Below are positions 46,440 through 60,859 of a DNA stretch of 64,000 nt, piece by piece. Position 1 is the stretch's first letter, and the number at the start of each line of letters is the position of its first letter. The translations under genes were made by a program, and so were the position numbers. The notes below the pieces were generated by a model, which saw only the letters and a list, made by a program, of their open reading frames with translations, did no database searches and was not told the DNA's origin. The stretch is from Siderastrea siderea (Eukaryota > Cnidaria > Anthozoa > Scleractinia > Rhizangiidae), in contig CAXIQD010000389.1 in NCBI GenBank assembly GCA_964030785.1, positions 1 through 64,000 on the forward strand, written 5' to 3'.

Positions 46440-49400
46440 AAGGTGTTGTGAACTACGCAAGGCTGCGCAAGGCTGCGCTCTGGCCCAATAATAATGCAAA
46501 TCCCTCGGGGCTGTCGGAAAAAAAAGTTTATTGTGTAGAAAGGCGCGATATGTGCGATCCTTAGGGAAAAAACCCCATTTTTGGCCTTCCCAGAGGCTAA
46601 AAAAGGTGTTGTCAACTAAGCAGGGCTGCGCAAGTCTGCGCACTGGCCCAATAATAATGCAAATCCCTCGGGGCTATCCGAAAAAAAAGTTTATTGTGTA
46701 GAAAGGCGCGATATGTGCGATCCTTAGGGAAAAAAACCCATTTTTGGCCTTCCCAGAGGCTAAAAAAGGTGTTGTTAACTAAGCAAGGCTTCGTAAGGCT
46801 GCGCACTGGCCCAATAATAATGCAAATCCCTTGGGGCTATCCGAAAAAAAAGTTTATTGTGTAGAAAGGCGCGATGTGGGCGATCCTTAGGGAAAAAACC
46901 CCATTTTTGGCCTTCCCAGAGGCTAAAAAAGGTGTTGTGAACTACGCAAGGCTGCGCAAGGCTGCGCACTGGCCCAATAATAATGCAGATCCCTCGGGGC
47001 TATTAGAAAAAAAAAGTTTATTGTGTAGAAAGGTGCGATATGTGCGATCCTTAGGGAAAAAACCCCATTTTTTGCCTTCCCAGAGCCTAAAAAAGGTGTT
47101 GTTAACTACGCAAGGCTGTGCAAGGCTGCGCCCTGGCCCAATAATAATGCAAATCCTTCGGGGCTATCAGAAAAAAAAGTTTATTATGTAGAAAGGTGCG
47201 ATATGTGCGATCCTTAGGGAAAAAACCCCATTTTTCGCCTTCCCAGAACCTAAAAAAGGTGTTGTTAACTACGCAAGGCTGCGTAAGGCTGCGCACTGGC
47301 CCAATAATAATGCAAATCCCTCGGGGCTATTAGAAAAAAAAGTTTATTGTGTAGAAAGGTGGGATATGTGCGATCCTTAGGGAAAAAACCCCATTTTTGG
47401 CCTTCCCAGAGGCTAAAAACGGTGTTGTGAACTACGCAAGTCTGCGCAAGGCTGCGCACTGGCCCAATAATAATGCAAATCCCTCGGGGCTATCTGAAAA
47501 CAAAGTTTATTGTCTAGAAAGGCGCGATATGTGCGATCCTTAGGGAAAAAACCCCATTTTTGGCCTTCCCAGAGGCTGTAAAAGGTGTTGTGAACTACTC
47601 AAGGCTGCGCAAGGCAGCGCACTGGCCCAATAATAATGCAAATCCCTCGGGGCTATCCGAAAAAAAAGTTTATTGTGTAGAAAGGCGCGATATGTGCGAT
47701 CCTTAGGGAAAAAACCCCATTTTTGGCCTTCCCAGAGGCTAAAAAAGGTGTTGTGAACTACGCAAGGCTGCGCAAGACTGCGCACTGGCCCAATAATAAT
47801 GCAAATCCCTCGGGGCTATCCGAACAAAAAGGTTATTGTGTAGAAAGGCGCGATATGTGCGATCCTTAGGGAAAAAACCTCATTTTTGGCCTTCCCAGAG
47901 GCTAATAATGGTGTTGTGAACTACGCAAGGCTGCGCAAGGCTGCGCACTGGCCCAATAATAATGCAAATCCCTCGGGTCTATCGGAAAAAAAAGTTTATT
48001 GTGTAGAAAGGCGCGATATGTGCGATCCTTAGGGAAAAAACCCCATTTTTGGCCTTCCCAGAGGCTAAAAAAGGTGTTGTGAACTACGCAAGGCTTCGTA
48101 AGGCTGCGCACTGGCCCAATAATAATGCAAATCCCTTGGGGCTATCCGAAAAAAAAGTTTATTGTGTAGAAAGGCGCGATGTGTGCGATCCTTAGGGAAA
48201 AAACCCCATTTTTGGCCTTCCGAGAGGCTAAAAAAGGTGTTGTGAACTACGCAAGGCTGCGCAAGGCTGCGCACTGGCCCAATAATAATGCAGATCCCTC
48301 GGGGCTATTAGAAAAAAAAGTTTATTGTGTAGAAAGGTGCGATATGTGCGATCCTTAGGGAAAAAACCCCATTTTTTGCCTTCCCAGAGCCTAAAAAAGG
48401 TGTTGTTAACTACGCAAGGCTGTGCAAGGCTGCGCACTGGCCCAATAATAATGCAAATCCCTCGGGGCTATCAGAAAAAAAAGTTTATTATGTAGAAAGG
48501 TGCGATATGTGCGACTCTTAGGGAAAAAACCTCATTTTTCGCCTTCCCAGAACCTAAAAAAGGTGTTGTTAACTACGCAAGGCTGCGTAAGGCTGCGCAC
48601 TGGCCCAATAATAATGCAAATCCCTCGGGGCTATTAGAAAAAAAAGTTTATTGTGTAGAAAGGTGGGATATGTGCGATCCTTAGGGAAAAAACCCATTTT
48701 TGGCCTTCCCAGAGGCTAAAAAAGGTGTTGTGAACTACGCAAGGCTGCGCAAGGCTGCGCACTGGCCCATTAATAATGCAAATCCCTCGGGGCTATCGGA
48801 AAAAAAGTTTATTGTGTAGAAAGGTGGGATATGTGCGATCCTTAGGGAAAAAACCCCATTTTTGGCCTTCCCAGAGGCTAAAAAAGGTGTTGTGAACTAC
48901 GCAAGGCTGCGCAAGGCTGCGCACTGGCCCAATAATAATGCAAATCCCTCGGGGCTGTCGGAAAAAAAAGTTTATTGTGTAGAAAGGCGCGATATGTGCG
49001 ATCCTTAGGGAAAAAACCCCATTTTTGGCCTTCCCAGAGGCTAAAAAAGGTGTTGTCAACTAAGCAGGGCTGCGCAAGTCTGCGCACTGGCCCAATAATA
49101 ATGCAAATCCCTCGGGGCTATCCGAAAAAAAAGTTTATTGTGTAGAAAGGCGCGATATGTGCGATCCTTAAGGAAAAAAACCCATTTTTGGCCTTCCCAG
49201 AGGCTAAAAAAGGTGTTGTGAACTACGCAAGGCTTCGTAAGGCTGCGCACTGGCCCAATAATAATGCAAATCCCTCGGGGCTATCCGAAAAAAAAGTTTA
49301 TTATGTAGAAAGGTGCGATATGTGCGATCCTTAGGGAAAAAACCCCATTTTTCGCCTTCCCAGAGCCTAAAAAAGGTGTTGTTAACTACGCAAGGCTGCG

Positions 49401-51480
49401 TAAGGCTGCGCACTGGCCCAATAATAATGCAAATCCCTCGGGGCTATTAGAAAAAAAAGTTTATTGTGTAGAAAGGTGGGATATGTGCGATCTTTAGGGA
49501 AAAAACCCCATTTTTGGCCTTCCCAGAGGCTAAAAAAGGTGTTGTGAACTACGCAAGGCTGCGCAAGGCTGCGCACTGGCCCAATAATAATGCAAATCCC
49601 TCGGGGCTATCCGAAAAAAAAGTTTATTGTGTAGAAAGGCGCGATATGTGCGATCCTTAGGGAAAAAACCCCTTTTTTGGCCTTCCCAGAGGCTAAAAAA
49701 TTGTGTTGTGAACTACGCAAGGGTGCGCAAGGCTGTGCACTGGCCCAATAATAATGCAAATCCCTCGGGGCTATCGGAAAAAAAAGTTTATTGTGTAGAA
49801 AGGCGCGATATGTGCGATCCTTAGGGAAAAAACCCCATTTTTGGCCTTCCCAGAGGCTAAAAAAGGTGTTGTCAACTAAGCAGGGCTGCGCAAGTCTGCG
49901 CAATGCCCAATAATAATGCAAATCCCTCGGGGCTATCCGAAAAAAAAGTTTATTGTGTAGAGAGGTGCGATATGTGCGATCCTTAGGGAAAAAACCCCAT
50001 TTTTGGCCTTCCCAGAGGCTAAAAAAGGTGTTGTAAACTACGCAAGGCTGCACAAGGCTGCGCAATGGCCCAATAACAATGCAAATCCCTCGGGGTATTA
50101 GAAAAAAAAGTTTATTGTGTGGAAAGGCGCGATATGTGCGATCCTTAGGGAAAAAACCCCATTTTTGGCTTTCCCAGAGCCTATAAAAGGTGTTGTTAAC
50201 TACGCAAGGCTGCGCAAGGCTGCGCACTGGCCCAATAATAATGCAAATCCCTCGGGGCTATCAGAAAAAAAGGTTTATTGTGTGGAAAGGTGCGATATGT
50301 GCGATCCTTAGGGAAAAAACCCCATTTTTGGCCTTCCCAGAGGCTAAAAAAGGTGTTGTCAACTAAGCAGGGCTGCGCAAGTCTGCGCAATGCCCAATAA
50401 TAATGCAAATCCCTCGGGTCTATCAGAAAAAAAAGTTTATCGTGTAGAAAGGTGCGATATGTGCGATCCTTAGGGAAGAAACCCAATTTTTGGCCTTCCT
50501 AGAGGCTAGAAAAGGTGTTGTTAACTACGCAAGGCTGCGCAAGGCTGCGCACTGGCCCAATAATAATGCAAATCCCTCGGGGCTATCAGAAAGAAAAGTT
50601 TATTATGTAGAAAGTCTGCGATTTTGTCGATAAGGTGGGAATTTCAGTTTTGAGAGGGGTGGGGTGGGTCCATCAAAAAAGTGCTGGTTTTGGTGCAACG
50701 GCCCCAGCACAAAAGCACCCCAGATTCCGTTGCAGCACCAGAAAACATTCCATTTGGCACTATTTTTATCGAATTTGGCGATACTAAAAAGTGCTGCACT
50801 TTTTCAGGGCTTGAATCAGCCCCCAAAAGCAGAAAAAAGCTAATTGGCGCTCTCGGCTGCATGCACAAAGGTCCCAAATGCATTCAATCCCTCTAGGACC
50901 ATCCGAAAAATATTCCTTTTGTGCAAAAGCACAAAGAAGGCGCGATATGTGCGATCCTTAGGGAAAAAACCCCATTTTTGGCCTTCCCAGAGGCTAAAAA
51001 AGGTGTTGTCAACTAAGCAGGGCTGCGCAAGTCTGCGCACTGGCCCAATAATAATGCAAATCCCTCGGGGCTATCCGAAAAAAAAGTTTATTGTGTAGAA
51101 AGGCGCGATATGTGCGATCCTTAGAGAAAAAACCCCATTTTTGGCCTTCCCAGAGGCTGTAAAAGGCGTTGTGAACTACTCAAGGCTGCGCAAGGCAGCG
51201 CACTGGCCCAATAATAAAGCAAATCCCTCGGGGCTATCCGAAAAAAAAGTTTATTGTGTAGAAAGGCGCGATATGTGCGATCCTTAGGGAAAAAACCCCA
51301 TTTTTGGCCTTCCCAGAGGCTAAAAAAGGTGTTGTGAACTACGCAAGGCTGCGCAAGACTGCGCACTGGCCCAATAATAATGCAAATCCCTCGGGGCTAT
51401 CCGAACAAAAAGGTTATTGTGTAGAAAGGCGCGATATGTGCGATCCTTTGGGAAAAAACCCCATTTTTGGCCTTCCCAGA
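46440..51480. repeat. 5.2-kb tandem duplication, first copy
   Basis: About 31 monomers including diverged unit 12. It is repeated directly next door at an offset of 5209-5212 bp with nearly all private variants retained, for example GGCTAATAATGGTG (47901 and 53111), CTTTTTTGGCC (49671 and 54881) and AATAACAATGC (50070 and 55280). The high identity suggests a recent unequal exchange. Confidence 0.85.
50614..50939. repeat. Diverged double-monomer unit 12
   Basis: Lies about 7.3 kb after unit 11, the largest gap between units inside either block. Has a CACCAGAAAACATT variant shared only with unit 13. Confidence 0.9.
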
Positions 51481-51649
51481 GGCTAAAAAAGGTGTTGTGA
51501 ACTATGCAAGGCTGCGCAAGGCTGCGCACTGGCCCAATAATAATGCAAATCCCTCGGGGCTATCGGAAAAAAAAGTTTATTGTGTAGAAAGGCGCGATAT
51601 GTGCGATCCTTAGGGAAAAAACCCCATTTTTGGCCTTCCCAGAGGCTAA

Positions 51650-54600
51650 AAAAGGTGTTGTGAACTACGCAAGGCTGCGCAAGGCTGCGCACTGGCCCAA
51701 TAATAATGCAAATCCCTCGGGGCTGTCGGAAAAAAAAGTTTATTGTGTAGAAAGGCGCGATATGTGCGATCCTTAGGGAAAAAACCCCATTTTTGGCCTT
51801 CCCAGAGGCTAAAAAAGGTGTTGTCAACTAAGCAGGGCTGCGCAAGTCTGCGCACTGGCCCAATAATAATGCAAATCCCTCGGGGCTATCCGAAAAAAAA
51901 GTTTATTGTGTAGAAAGGCGCGATATGTGCGATCCTTAGGGAAAAAAACCCATTTTTGGCCTTCCCAGAGGCTAAAAAAGGTGTTGTTAACTAAGCAAGG
52001 CTTCGTAAGGCTGCGCACTGGCCCAATAATAATGCAAATCCCTTGGGGCTATCCGAAAAAAAAGTTTATTGTGTAGAAAGGCGCGATGTGGGCGATCCTT
52101 AGGGAAAAAACCCCATTTTTGGCCTTCCCAGAGGCTAAAAAAGGTGTTGTGAACTACGCAAGGCTGCGCAAGGCTGCGCACTGGCCCAATAATAATGCAG
52201 ATCCCTCGGGGCTATTAGAAAAAAAAAGTTTATTGTGTAGAAAGGTGCGATATGTGCGATCCTTAGGGAAAAAACCCCATTTTTTGCCTTCCCAGAGCCT
52301 AAAAAAGGTGTTGTTAACTACGCAAGGCTGTGCAAGGCTGCGCCCTGGCCCAATAATAATGCAAATCCTTCGGGGCTATCAGAAAAAAAAGTTTATTATG
52401 TAGAAAGGTGCGATATGTGCGATCCTTAGGGAAAAAACCCCATTTTTCGCCTTCCCAGAACCTAAAAAAGGTGTTGTTAACTACGCAAGGCTGCGTAAGG
52501 GTGCGCACTGGCCCAATAATAATGCAAATCCCTCGGGGCTATTAGAAAAAAAGTTTATTGTGTAGAAAGGTGGGATATGTGCGATCCTTAGGGAAAAAAC
52601 CCCATTTTTGGCCTTCCCAGAGGCTAAAAACGGTGTTGTGAACTACGCAAGTCTGCGCAAGGCTGCGCACTGGCCCAATAATAATGCAAATCCCTCGGGG
52701 CTATCTGAAAACAAAGTTTATTGTCTAGAAAGGCGCGATATGTGCGATCCTTAGGGAAAAAACCCCATTTTTGGCCTTCCCAGAGGCTGTAAAAGGTGTT
52801 GTGAACTACTCAAGGCTGCGCAAGGCAGCGCACTGGCCCAATAATAATGCAAATCCCTCGGGGCTATCCGAAAAAAAGTTTATTGTGTAGAAAGGCGCGA
52901 TATGTGCGATCCTTAGGGAAAAAACCCCATTTTTGGCCTTCCCAGAGGCTAAAAAAGGTGTTGTGAACTACGCAAGGCTGCGCAAGACTGCGCACTGGCC
53001 CAATAATAATGCAAATCCCTCGGGGCTATCCGAACAAAAAGGTTATTGTGTAGAAAGGCGCGATATGTGCGATCCTTAGGGAAAAAACCTCATTTTTGGC
53101 CTTCCCAGAGGCTAATAATGGTGTTGTGAACTACGCAAGGCTGCGCAAGGCTGCGCACTGGCCCAATAATAATGCAAATCCCTCGGGTCTATCGGAAAAA
53201 AAAGTTTATTGTGTAGAAAGGCGCGATATGTGCGATCCTTAGGGAAAAAACCCCATTTTTGGCCTTCCCAGAGGCTAAAAAAGGTGTTGTGAACTACGCA
53301 AGGCTTCGTAAGGCTGCGCACTGGCCCAATAATAATGCAAATCCCTTGGGGCTATCCGAAAAAAAAGTTTATTGTGTAGAAAGGCGCGATGTGTGCGATC
53401 CTTAGGGAAAAAACCCCATTTTTGGCCTTCCGAGAGGCTAAAAAAGGTGTTGTGAACTACGCAAGGCTGCGCAAGGCTGCGCACTGGCCCAATAATAATG
53501 CAGATCCCTCGGGGCTATTAGAAAAAAAAGTTTATTGTGTAGAAAGGTGCGATATGTGCGATCCTTAGGGAAAAAACCCCATTTTTTGCCTTCCCAGAGC
53601 CTAAAAAAGGTGTTGTTAACTACGCAAGGCTGTGCAAGGCTGCGCACTGGCCCAATAATAATGCAAATCCCTCGGGGCTATCAGAAAAAAAAGTTTATTA
53701 TGTAGAAAGGTGCGATATGTGCGACTCTTAGGGAAAAAACCTCATTTTTCGCCTTCCCAGAACCTAAAAAAGGTGTTGTTAACTACGCAAGGCTGCGTAA
53801 GGCTGCGCACTGGCCCAATAATAATGCAAATCCCTCGGGGCTATTAGAAAAAAAAGTTTATTGTGTAGAAAGGTGGGATATGTGCGATCCTTAGGGAAAA
53901 AACCCATTTTTGGCCTTCCCAGAGGCTAAAAAAGGTGTTGTGAACTACGCAAGGCTGCGCAAGGCTGCGCACTGGCCCATTAATAATGCAAATCCCTCGG
54001 GGCTATCGGAAAAAAAGTTTATTGTGTAGAAAGGTGGGATATGTGCGATCCTTAGGGAAAAAACCCCATTTTTGGCCTTCCCAGAGGCTAAAAAAGGTGT
54101 TGTGAACTACGCAAGGCTGCGCAAGGCTGCGCACTGGCCCAATAATAATGCAAATCCCTCGGGGCTGTCGGAAAAAAAAGTTTATTGTGTAGAAAGGCGC
54201 GATATGTGCGATCCTTAGGGAAAAAACCCCATTTTTGGCCTTCCCAGAGGCTAAAAAAGGTGTTGTCAACTAAGCAGGGCTGCGCAAGTCTGCGCACTGG
54301 CCCAATAATAATGCAAATCCCTCGGGGCTATCCGAAAAAAAAGTTTATTGTGTAGAAAGGCGCGATATGTGCGATCCTTAAGGAAAAAAACCCATTTTTG
54401 GCCTTCCCAGAGGCTAAAAAAGGTGTTGTGAACTACGCAAGGCTTCGTAAGGCTGCGCACTGGCCCAATAATAATGCAAATCCCTCGGGGCTATCCGAAA
54501 AAAAAGTTTATTATGTAGAAAGGTGCGATATGTGCGATCCTTAGGGAAAAAACCCCATTTTTCGCCTTCCCAGAGCCTAAAAAAGGTGTTGTTAACTACG

Positions 54601-56690
54601 CAAGGCTGCGTAAGGCTGCGCACTGGCCCAATAATAATGCAAATCCCTCGGGGCTATTAGAAAAAAAAGTTTATTGTGTAGAAAGGTGGGATATGTGCGA
54701 TCTTTAGGGAAAAAACCCCATTTTTGGCCTTCCCAGAGGCTAAAAAAGGTGTTGTGAACTACGCAAGGCTGCGCAAGGCTGCGCACTGGCCCAATAATAA
54801 TGCAAATCCCTCGGGGCTATCCGAAAAAAAAGTTTATTGTGTAGAAAGGCGCGATATGTGCGATCCTTAGGGAAAAAACCCCTTTTTTGGCCTTCCCAGA
54901 GGCTAAAAAATTGTGTTGTGAACTACGCAAGGGTGCGCAAGGCTGTGCACTGGCCCAATAATAATGCAAATCCCTCGGGGCTATCGGAAAAAAAAGTTTA
55001 TTGTGTAGAAAGGCGCGATATGTGCGATCCTTAGGGAAAAAACCCCATTTTTGGCCTTCCCAGAGGCTAAAAAAGGTGTTGTCAACTAAGCAGGGCTGCG
55101 CAAGTCTGCGCAATGCCCAATAATAATGCAAATCCCTCGGGGCTATCCGAAAAAAAAGTTTATTGTGTAGAGAGGTGCGATATGTGCGATCCTTAGGGAA
55201 AAAACCCCATTTTTGGCCTTCCCAGAGGCTAAAAAAGGTGTTGTAAACTACGCAAGGCTGCACAAGGCTGCGCAATGGCCCAATAACAATGCAAATCCCT
55301 CGGGGTATTAGAAAAAAAAGTTTATTGTGTGGAAAGGCGCGATATGTGCGATCCTTAGGGAAAAAACCCCATTTTTGGCTTTCCCAGAGCCTATAAAAGG
55401 TGTTGTTAACTACGCAAGGCTGCGCAAGGCTGCGCACTGGCCCAATAATAATGCAAATCCCTCGGGGCTATCAGAAAAAAGGTTTATTGTGTGGAAAGGT
55501 GCGATATGTGCGATCCTTAGGGAAAAAACCCCATTTTTGGCCTTCCCAGAGGCTAAAAAAGGTGTTGTCAACTAAGCAGGGCTGCGCAAGTCTGCGCAAT
55601 GCCCAATAATAATGCAAATCCCTCGGGTCTATCAGAAAAAAAAGTTTATCGTGTAGAAAGGTGCGATATGTGCGATCCTTAGGGAAGAAACCCAATTTTT
55701 GGCCTTCCTAGAGGCTAGAAAAGGTGTTGTTAACTACGCAAGGCTGCGCAAGGCTGCGCACTGGCCCAATAATAATGCAAATCCCTCGGGGCTATCAGAA
55801 AGAAAAGTTTATTATGTAGAAAGTCTGCGATTTTGTCGATAAGGTGGGAATTTCAGTTTTGAGAGGGGTGGGGTGGGTCCATCAAAAAAGTGCTGGTTTT
55901 GGTGCAACGGCCCCAGCACAAAAGCACCCCAGATTCCGTTGCAGCACCAGAAAACATTCCATTTGGCACTATTTTTATCGAATTTGGCGATACTAAAAAG
56001 TGCTGCACTTTTTCAGGGCTTGAATCAGCCCCCAAAAGCAGAAAAAAGCTAATTGGCGCTCTCGGCTGCATGCACAAAGGTCCCAAATGCATTCAATCCC
56101 TCTAGGACCATCCGAAAAATATTCCTTTTGTGCAAAAGCACAAAGAAGGCGCGATATGTGCGATCCTTAGGGAAAAAACCCCATTTTTGGCCTTCCCAGA
56201 GGCTAAAAAAGGTGTTGTCAACTAAGCAGGGCTGCGCAAGTCTGCGCACTGGCCCAATAATAATGCAAATCCCTCGGGGCTATCCGAAAAAAAAGTTTAT
56301 TGTGTAGAAAGGCGCGATATGTGCGATCCTTAGAGAAAAAACCCCATTTTTGGCCTTCCCAGAGGCTGTAAAAGGCGTTGTGAACTACTCAAGGCTGCGC
56401 AAGGCAGCGCACTGGCCCAATAATAAAGCAAATCCCTCGGGGCTATCCGAAAAAAAAGTTTATTGTGTAGAAAGGCGCGATATGTGCGATCCTTAGGGAA
56501 AAAACCCCATTTTTGGCCTTCCCAGAGATTAAAAAAGGTGTTGTGAACTACGCAAGGCTGCGCAAGACTGCGCACTGGCCCAATAATAATGCAAATCCCT
56601 CGGGGCTATCCGAACAAAAAGGTTATTGTGTAGAAATGCGCGATATGTGCGATCCTTAGGGAAAAAACCCCATTTTTGGCCTTCCCAGAG
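51650..56690. repeat. 5.2-kb tandem duplication, second copy
   Basis: Second arm of the pair, containing diverged unit 13. Small differences from the first copy are mostly single-base gains or losses in A-runs, with one monomer missing at the downstream edge near 56690. Confidence 0.85.
55823..56148. repeat. Diverged double-monomer unit 13
   Basis: Copy of unit 12 at an offset of 5209 bp, inside the second arm of the 5.2-kb tandem duplication. Confidence 0.9.
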
Positions 56691-59600
56691 GCTAAAAAAG
56701 GTGTTGTGAACTACGCAAGGCTGCGCAAGGCTGCGCACTGGCCCAATAATAATGCAAATCCCTCGGGGCGGTCGGAAAAAAAAGTTTATTGTGTAGAAAG
56801 GCGCGATATGTGCGATCCTTAGGGAAAAAACCCCATTTTTGGCCTTCCCAGAGGCTAAAAAAGGTGTTGTCAACTAAGCAGGGCTGAGCAAGTCTGCGCA
56901 CTGGCCCAATAATAATGCAAATCCCTCGGGGCTATCGGAAAAAAAAGTTTATTGTGTAGAAAGGCGCGATATGTGCGATCCTTAGGGAAAAAAACCCATT
57001 TTTGGCCTTCCCAGAGGCTAAAAAAGGTGTTGTGAACTACGCAAGGCTTCGTAAGGCTGCGCACTGGCCCAATAATAATGCAAATCCCTTGGGGCTATCC
57101 GAAAAAAAAGTTTATTGTGTAGAAAGGCGCGATGTGGGCGATCCTTAGGGAAAAAACCCCATTTTTGGCCTTCCCAGAGGCTAAAAAAGGTGTTGTGAAC
57201 TACGCAAGGCTGTGCAAGGCTGCGCACTGGCCCAATAATAATGCAGATCCCTCGGGGCTATTAGAAAAAAAAGTTTATTGTGTAGAAAGGTGCGATATGT
57301 GCGATCCTTAGGGAAAAAACCCATTTTTTGCCTTCCCAGAGCCTAAAAAAGGTGTTGTTAACTACGCAAGGCTGTGCAAGGCTGCGCCCTAGGCCCAATA
57401 ATAATGCAAATCCCTCGGGGCTATCAGAAAAAAAAGTTTATTATGTAGAAAGGTGCGATATGTGCGATCCTTAGGGAAAAAACCCCATTTTTCGCCTTCC
57501 CAGAACCTAAAAAAGGTGTTGTTAACTACGCAAGGCTGCGTAAGGCTGCGCACTGGCCCAATAATAATGCAAATCCCTCGGGGCTATTAGAAAAAAAGTT
57601 TATTGTGTAGAAAGGTGGGATATGTGCGATCCTTAGGGAAAAAACCCCATTTTTGGCCTTCCCAGAGGCTAAAAAAGGTGTTGTGAACTACGCAAGGCTG
57701 CGCAAGGCTGCGCACTGGCCCAATAATAATGCAAATCCCTCGGGGCTATCTGAAAAAAAAGTTTATTTCTAGAAAGGCGCGATATGTGCGATCCTTAGGG
57801 AAAAACCCCATTTTTGGTCTTCCCAGAGGCTGTAAAACGTGTTGTGAACTACTCAAGGCTGCGCAAGGCAGCGCACTGGCCCAATAATAATGCAAATCCC
57901 TCGGGGCTATCGGAAAAAAAGTTTATTGTGTAGAAAGGCGCGATATGTGCGATCCTTAGGGAAAAAAACCATTTTTGGCCTTCCCAGAGGCTAAAAAAGG
58001 TGTTGTGAACTACGCAAGGCTGCGCAAGACTGCGCACTGGCCCAATAATAATGCAAATCCCTCGGGGCTATCCGAACAAAAAGGTTATTGTGTAGAAAGG
58101 CGCGATATGTGCGATCCTTAGGGAAAAAACCCCATTTTTGGCCTTCCCAGAGGCTAAAAAGGTGTTGTGAACTAAGCAGGGCTTCGTAAGGCTGCGCACT
58201 GGCCCAATAATAATGCAAATCCCTTGGGGCTATCCGAAAAAAAAGTTTATTGTGTAGAAAGGCGCGATGTGGGCGATCCTTAGGGAAAAAACCCCATTTT
58301 TTGCCTTCCCAGAGCCTAAAAAAGGTGTTGTTAACTACGCAAGGCTGTGCAAGGCTGCGCCCTGGCCCAATAATAATGCAAATCCCTCGGGGCTATCAGA
58401 AAAAAAAGTTTATTATGTAGAAAGGTGCGATATGTGCGATCCTTAGGGAAAAAACCCCATTTTTCGCCTTCCCAGAACCTAAAAAAGGTGTTGTTAACTA
58501 CGCAAGGCTGCGTAAGGCTGCGCACTGGCCCAATAATAATGCAAATCCCTCGGGGCTATTAGAAAAAAAAGTTTATTGTGTAGAAAGGTGGGATATGTGC
58601 GATCCTTAGGGAAAAAACCCCATTTTTGGCCTTCCCAGAGGCTAAAAAAGGTGTTGTGAACTACGCAAGGCTGCGCAAGGCTGCGCACTGGCCCAATAAT
58701 AATGCAAATCCCTCGGGGCTATCTGAAAAAAAGTTTATTGTCTAGAAAGGCGCGATATGTGCGATCCTTAGGGAAAAAACCCCATTTTTGGTCTTCCCAG
58801 AGGCTGTAAAAGGTGTTGTGAACTACTCAAGGCTGCGCAAGGCAGCGCACTGGCCCAATAATAATGCAAATCCCTCGGGGCTATCCGAAAAAAAAGTTTA
58901 TTGTGTAGAAAGGCGCGATATGTGCGATCCTTAGGGAAAAAACCCATTTTTGGCCTTCCCAGAGGCTAAAAAGGTGTTGTGAACTACGCAAGGCTGCGCA
59001 AGACTGCGCACTGGCCCAATAATAATGCAAATCCCTCGGGGCTATCCGAACAAAAAGGTTATTGTGTAGAAAGGCGCGATATGTGCGATCCTTAGAAAAA
59101 AAACCCCATTTTTGGCCTTCCCAGAGGCTAAAAAGGTGTTGTGAACTATGCAAGGCTGCGCAAGGCTGCGCACTGGCCCAATAATAATGCAAATCTCTCG
59201 GGGCTATCGGAAAAAAAAGTTTATTGTGTAGAAAGGCGCGATATGTGCGATCCTTAGGGAAAAAACCCCATTTTTGGCCTTCCCAGAGGCTAAAAAAGGT
59301 GTTGTGAACTACGCAAGGCTGCGCAAGGCTGCGCACTGGCCCAATAATAATGCAAATCCCTCGGGGCTGTCGGAAAAAAAAGTTTATTGTGTAGAAAGGC
59401 GCGATATGTGCGATCCTTAGGGAAAAAACCCCATTTTTGGCCTTCCCAGAGGCTAAAAAAGGTGTTGTCAACTAAGCAGGGCTGCGCAAGTCTGCGCACT
59501 GGCCCAATAATAATGCAAATCCCTCGGGGTATCCGAAAAAAAGTTTATTGTGTAGAAAGGCGCGATATGTGCGATCCTTAGGGAAAAAACCCATTTTTGG

Positions 59601-60531
59601 CCTTCCCAGAGGCTAAAAAAGGTGTTGTGAACTAAGCAAGGCTTCGTAAGGCTGCGCACTGGCCCAATAATAATGCAAATCCCTTGGGGCTATCCGAAAA
59701 AAAAGTTTATTGTGTAGAAAGGCGCGATGTGGGCGATCCTTAGGGAAAAAACCCCATTTTTTGCCTTCCAGAGCCTAAAAAAGGTGTTGTTAACTACGCA
59801 AGGCTGTGCAAGGCTGCGCCCTGGCCCAATAATAATGCAAATCCCTCGGGGCTATCAGAAAAAAAAGTTTATTATGTAGAAAGGTGCGATATGTGCGATC
59901 CTTAGGGAAAAAACCCCATTTTTGGCCTTCCCAGAGGCTAAAAAAGGTGTTGTTAACTACGCAAGGCTGCGCAAGGCTGCGCACTGGCCCAATAATAATG
60001 CAAATCCCTCGGGGCTATCAGAAAAAAACGTTTATTGTGTAGAAAGGTGCGATATGTGCGATCCTTAGGGAAAAAACACCATTTTTGGCCTTCCAGAGGC
60101 TAAAAAAGGTGTTGTTAACTACGCAAGGCTGCGCAAGGCTGCGCACTGGCCCAATAATAATGCAAATCCCTCGGGACTATCAGAAAAAACGTTTATTGTG
60201 TAGAAAGGTGCGATATGTGCGATCCTTAGGGAAAAAACCCCATTTTTGGCCTTCCCAGAGGCTAAAAAAGGTGTTCTTAAATAAGCAAGGCTGCCCAAGG
60301 CTGCGCACTGGCCCAATAATAATGCAAATCCCTTGGGGCTATCAGAAAAAAACGTTTATTGTGTAGAAAGGTGCGATATGTGCGATCCTTAGGGAAAAAA
60401 CACCATTTTTGGCCTTCCCAGAGGCTAAAAAAGGTGTTGTTAACTACGCAAGGCTGCGCAAGGCTGCGCACTGGCCCAATAATAATGCAAATCCCTCGGG
60501 GCTATCACAAAAAAAGTTTATTGTGTAGAAG

Positions 60532-60858
60532 GGCTGCGATTTTGTCGATAAGGTGGGAATTTCAGTTTTGAGAGGGGTGGGGTGGGTCCCTCAAAAAAGT
60601 GCTGGTTTTGGTGCAACGGCCCCAGCACAAAAGCACCCCAGATCCCGTTGCGGCACCAAAAAACATTCAATTTGGCACTATTTTTATCGAATTTGGCGAT
60701 ACTAAAAAGTGCTGCACTTTTTCAGGGCTTGAATTAGCCCCAAAAAGCAGAAAAAAGCTAATTGGCGCTCTCAGCTGCATGCAGAAAGGTCCCAAATGCA
60801 TTCAATCCCTCTGGGACCATCCGAAAAAAATTCCTTTTGTGCAAAAGCACAAAGAAGG
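60532..60858. repeat. Diverged double-monomer unit 14
   Basis: Marks the start of the more homogeneous right end. Carries the AACATTCAATTTGGC variant (C to A) found only here and in unit 15, and rejoins the monomer with GCGACATGAACG. Confidence 0.9.
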
Positions 60859-60859
60859 C

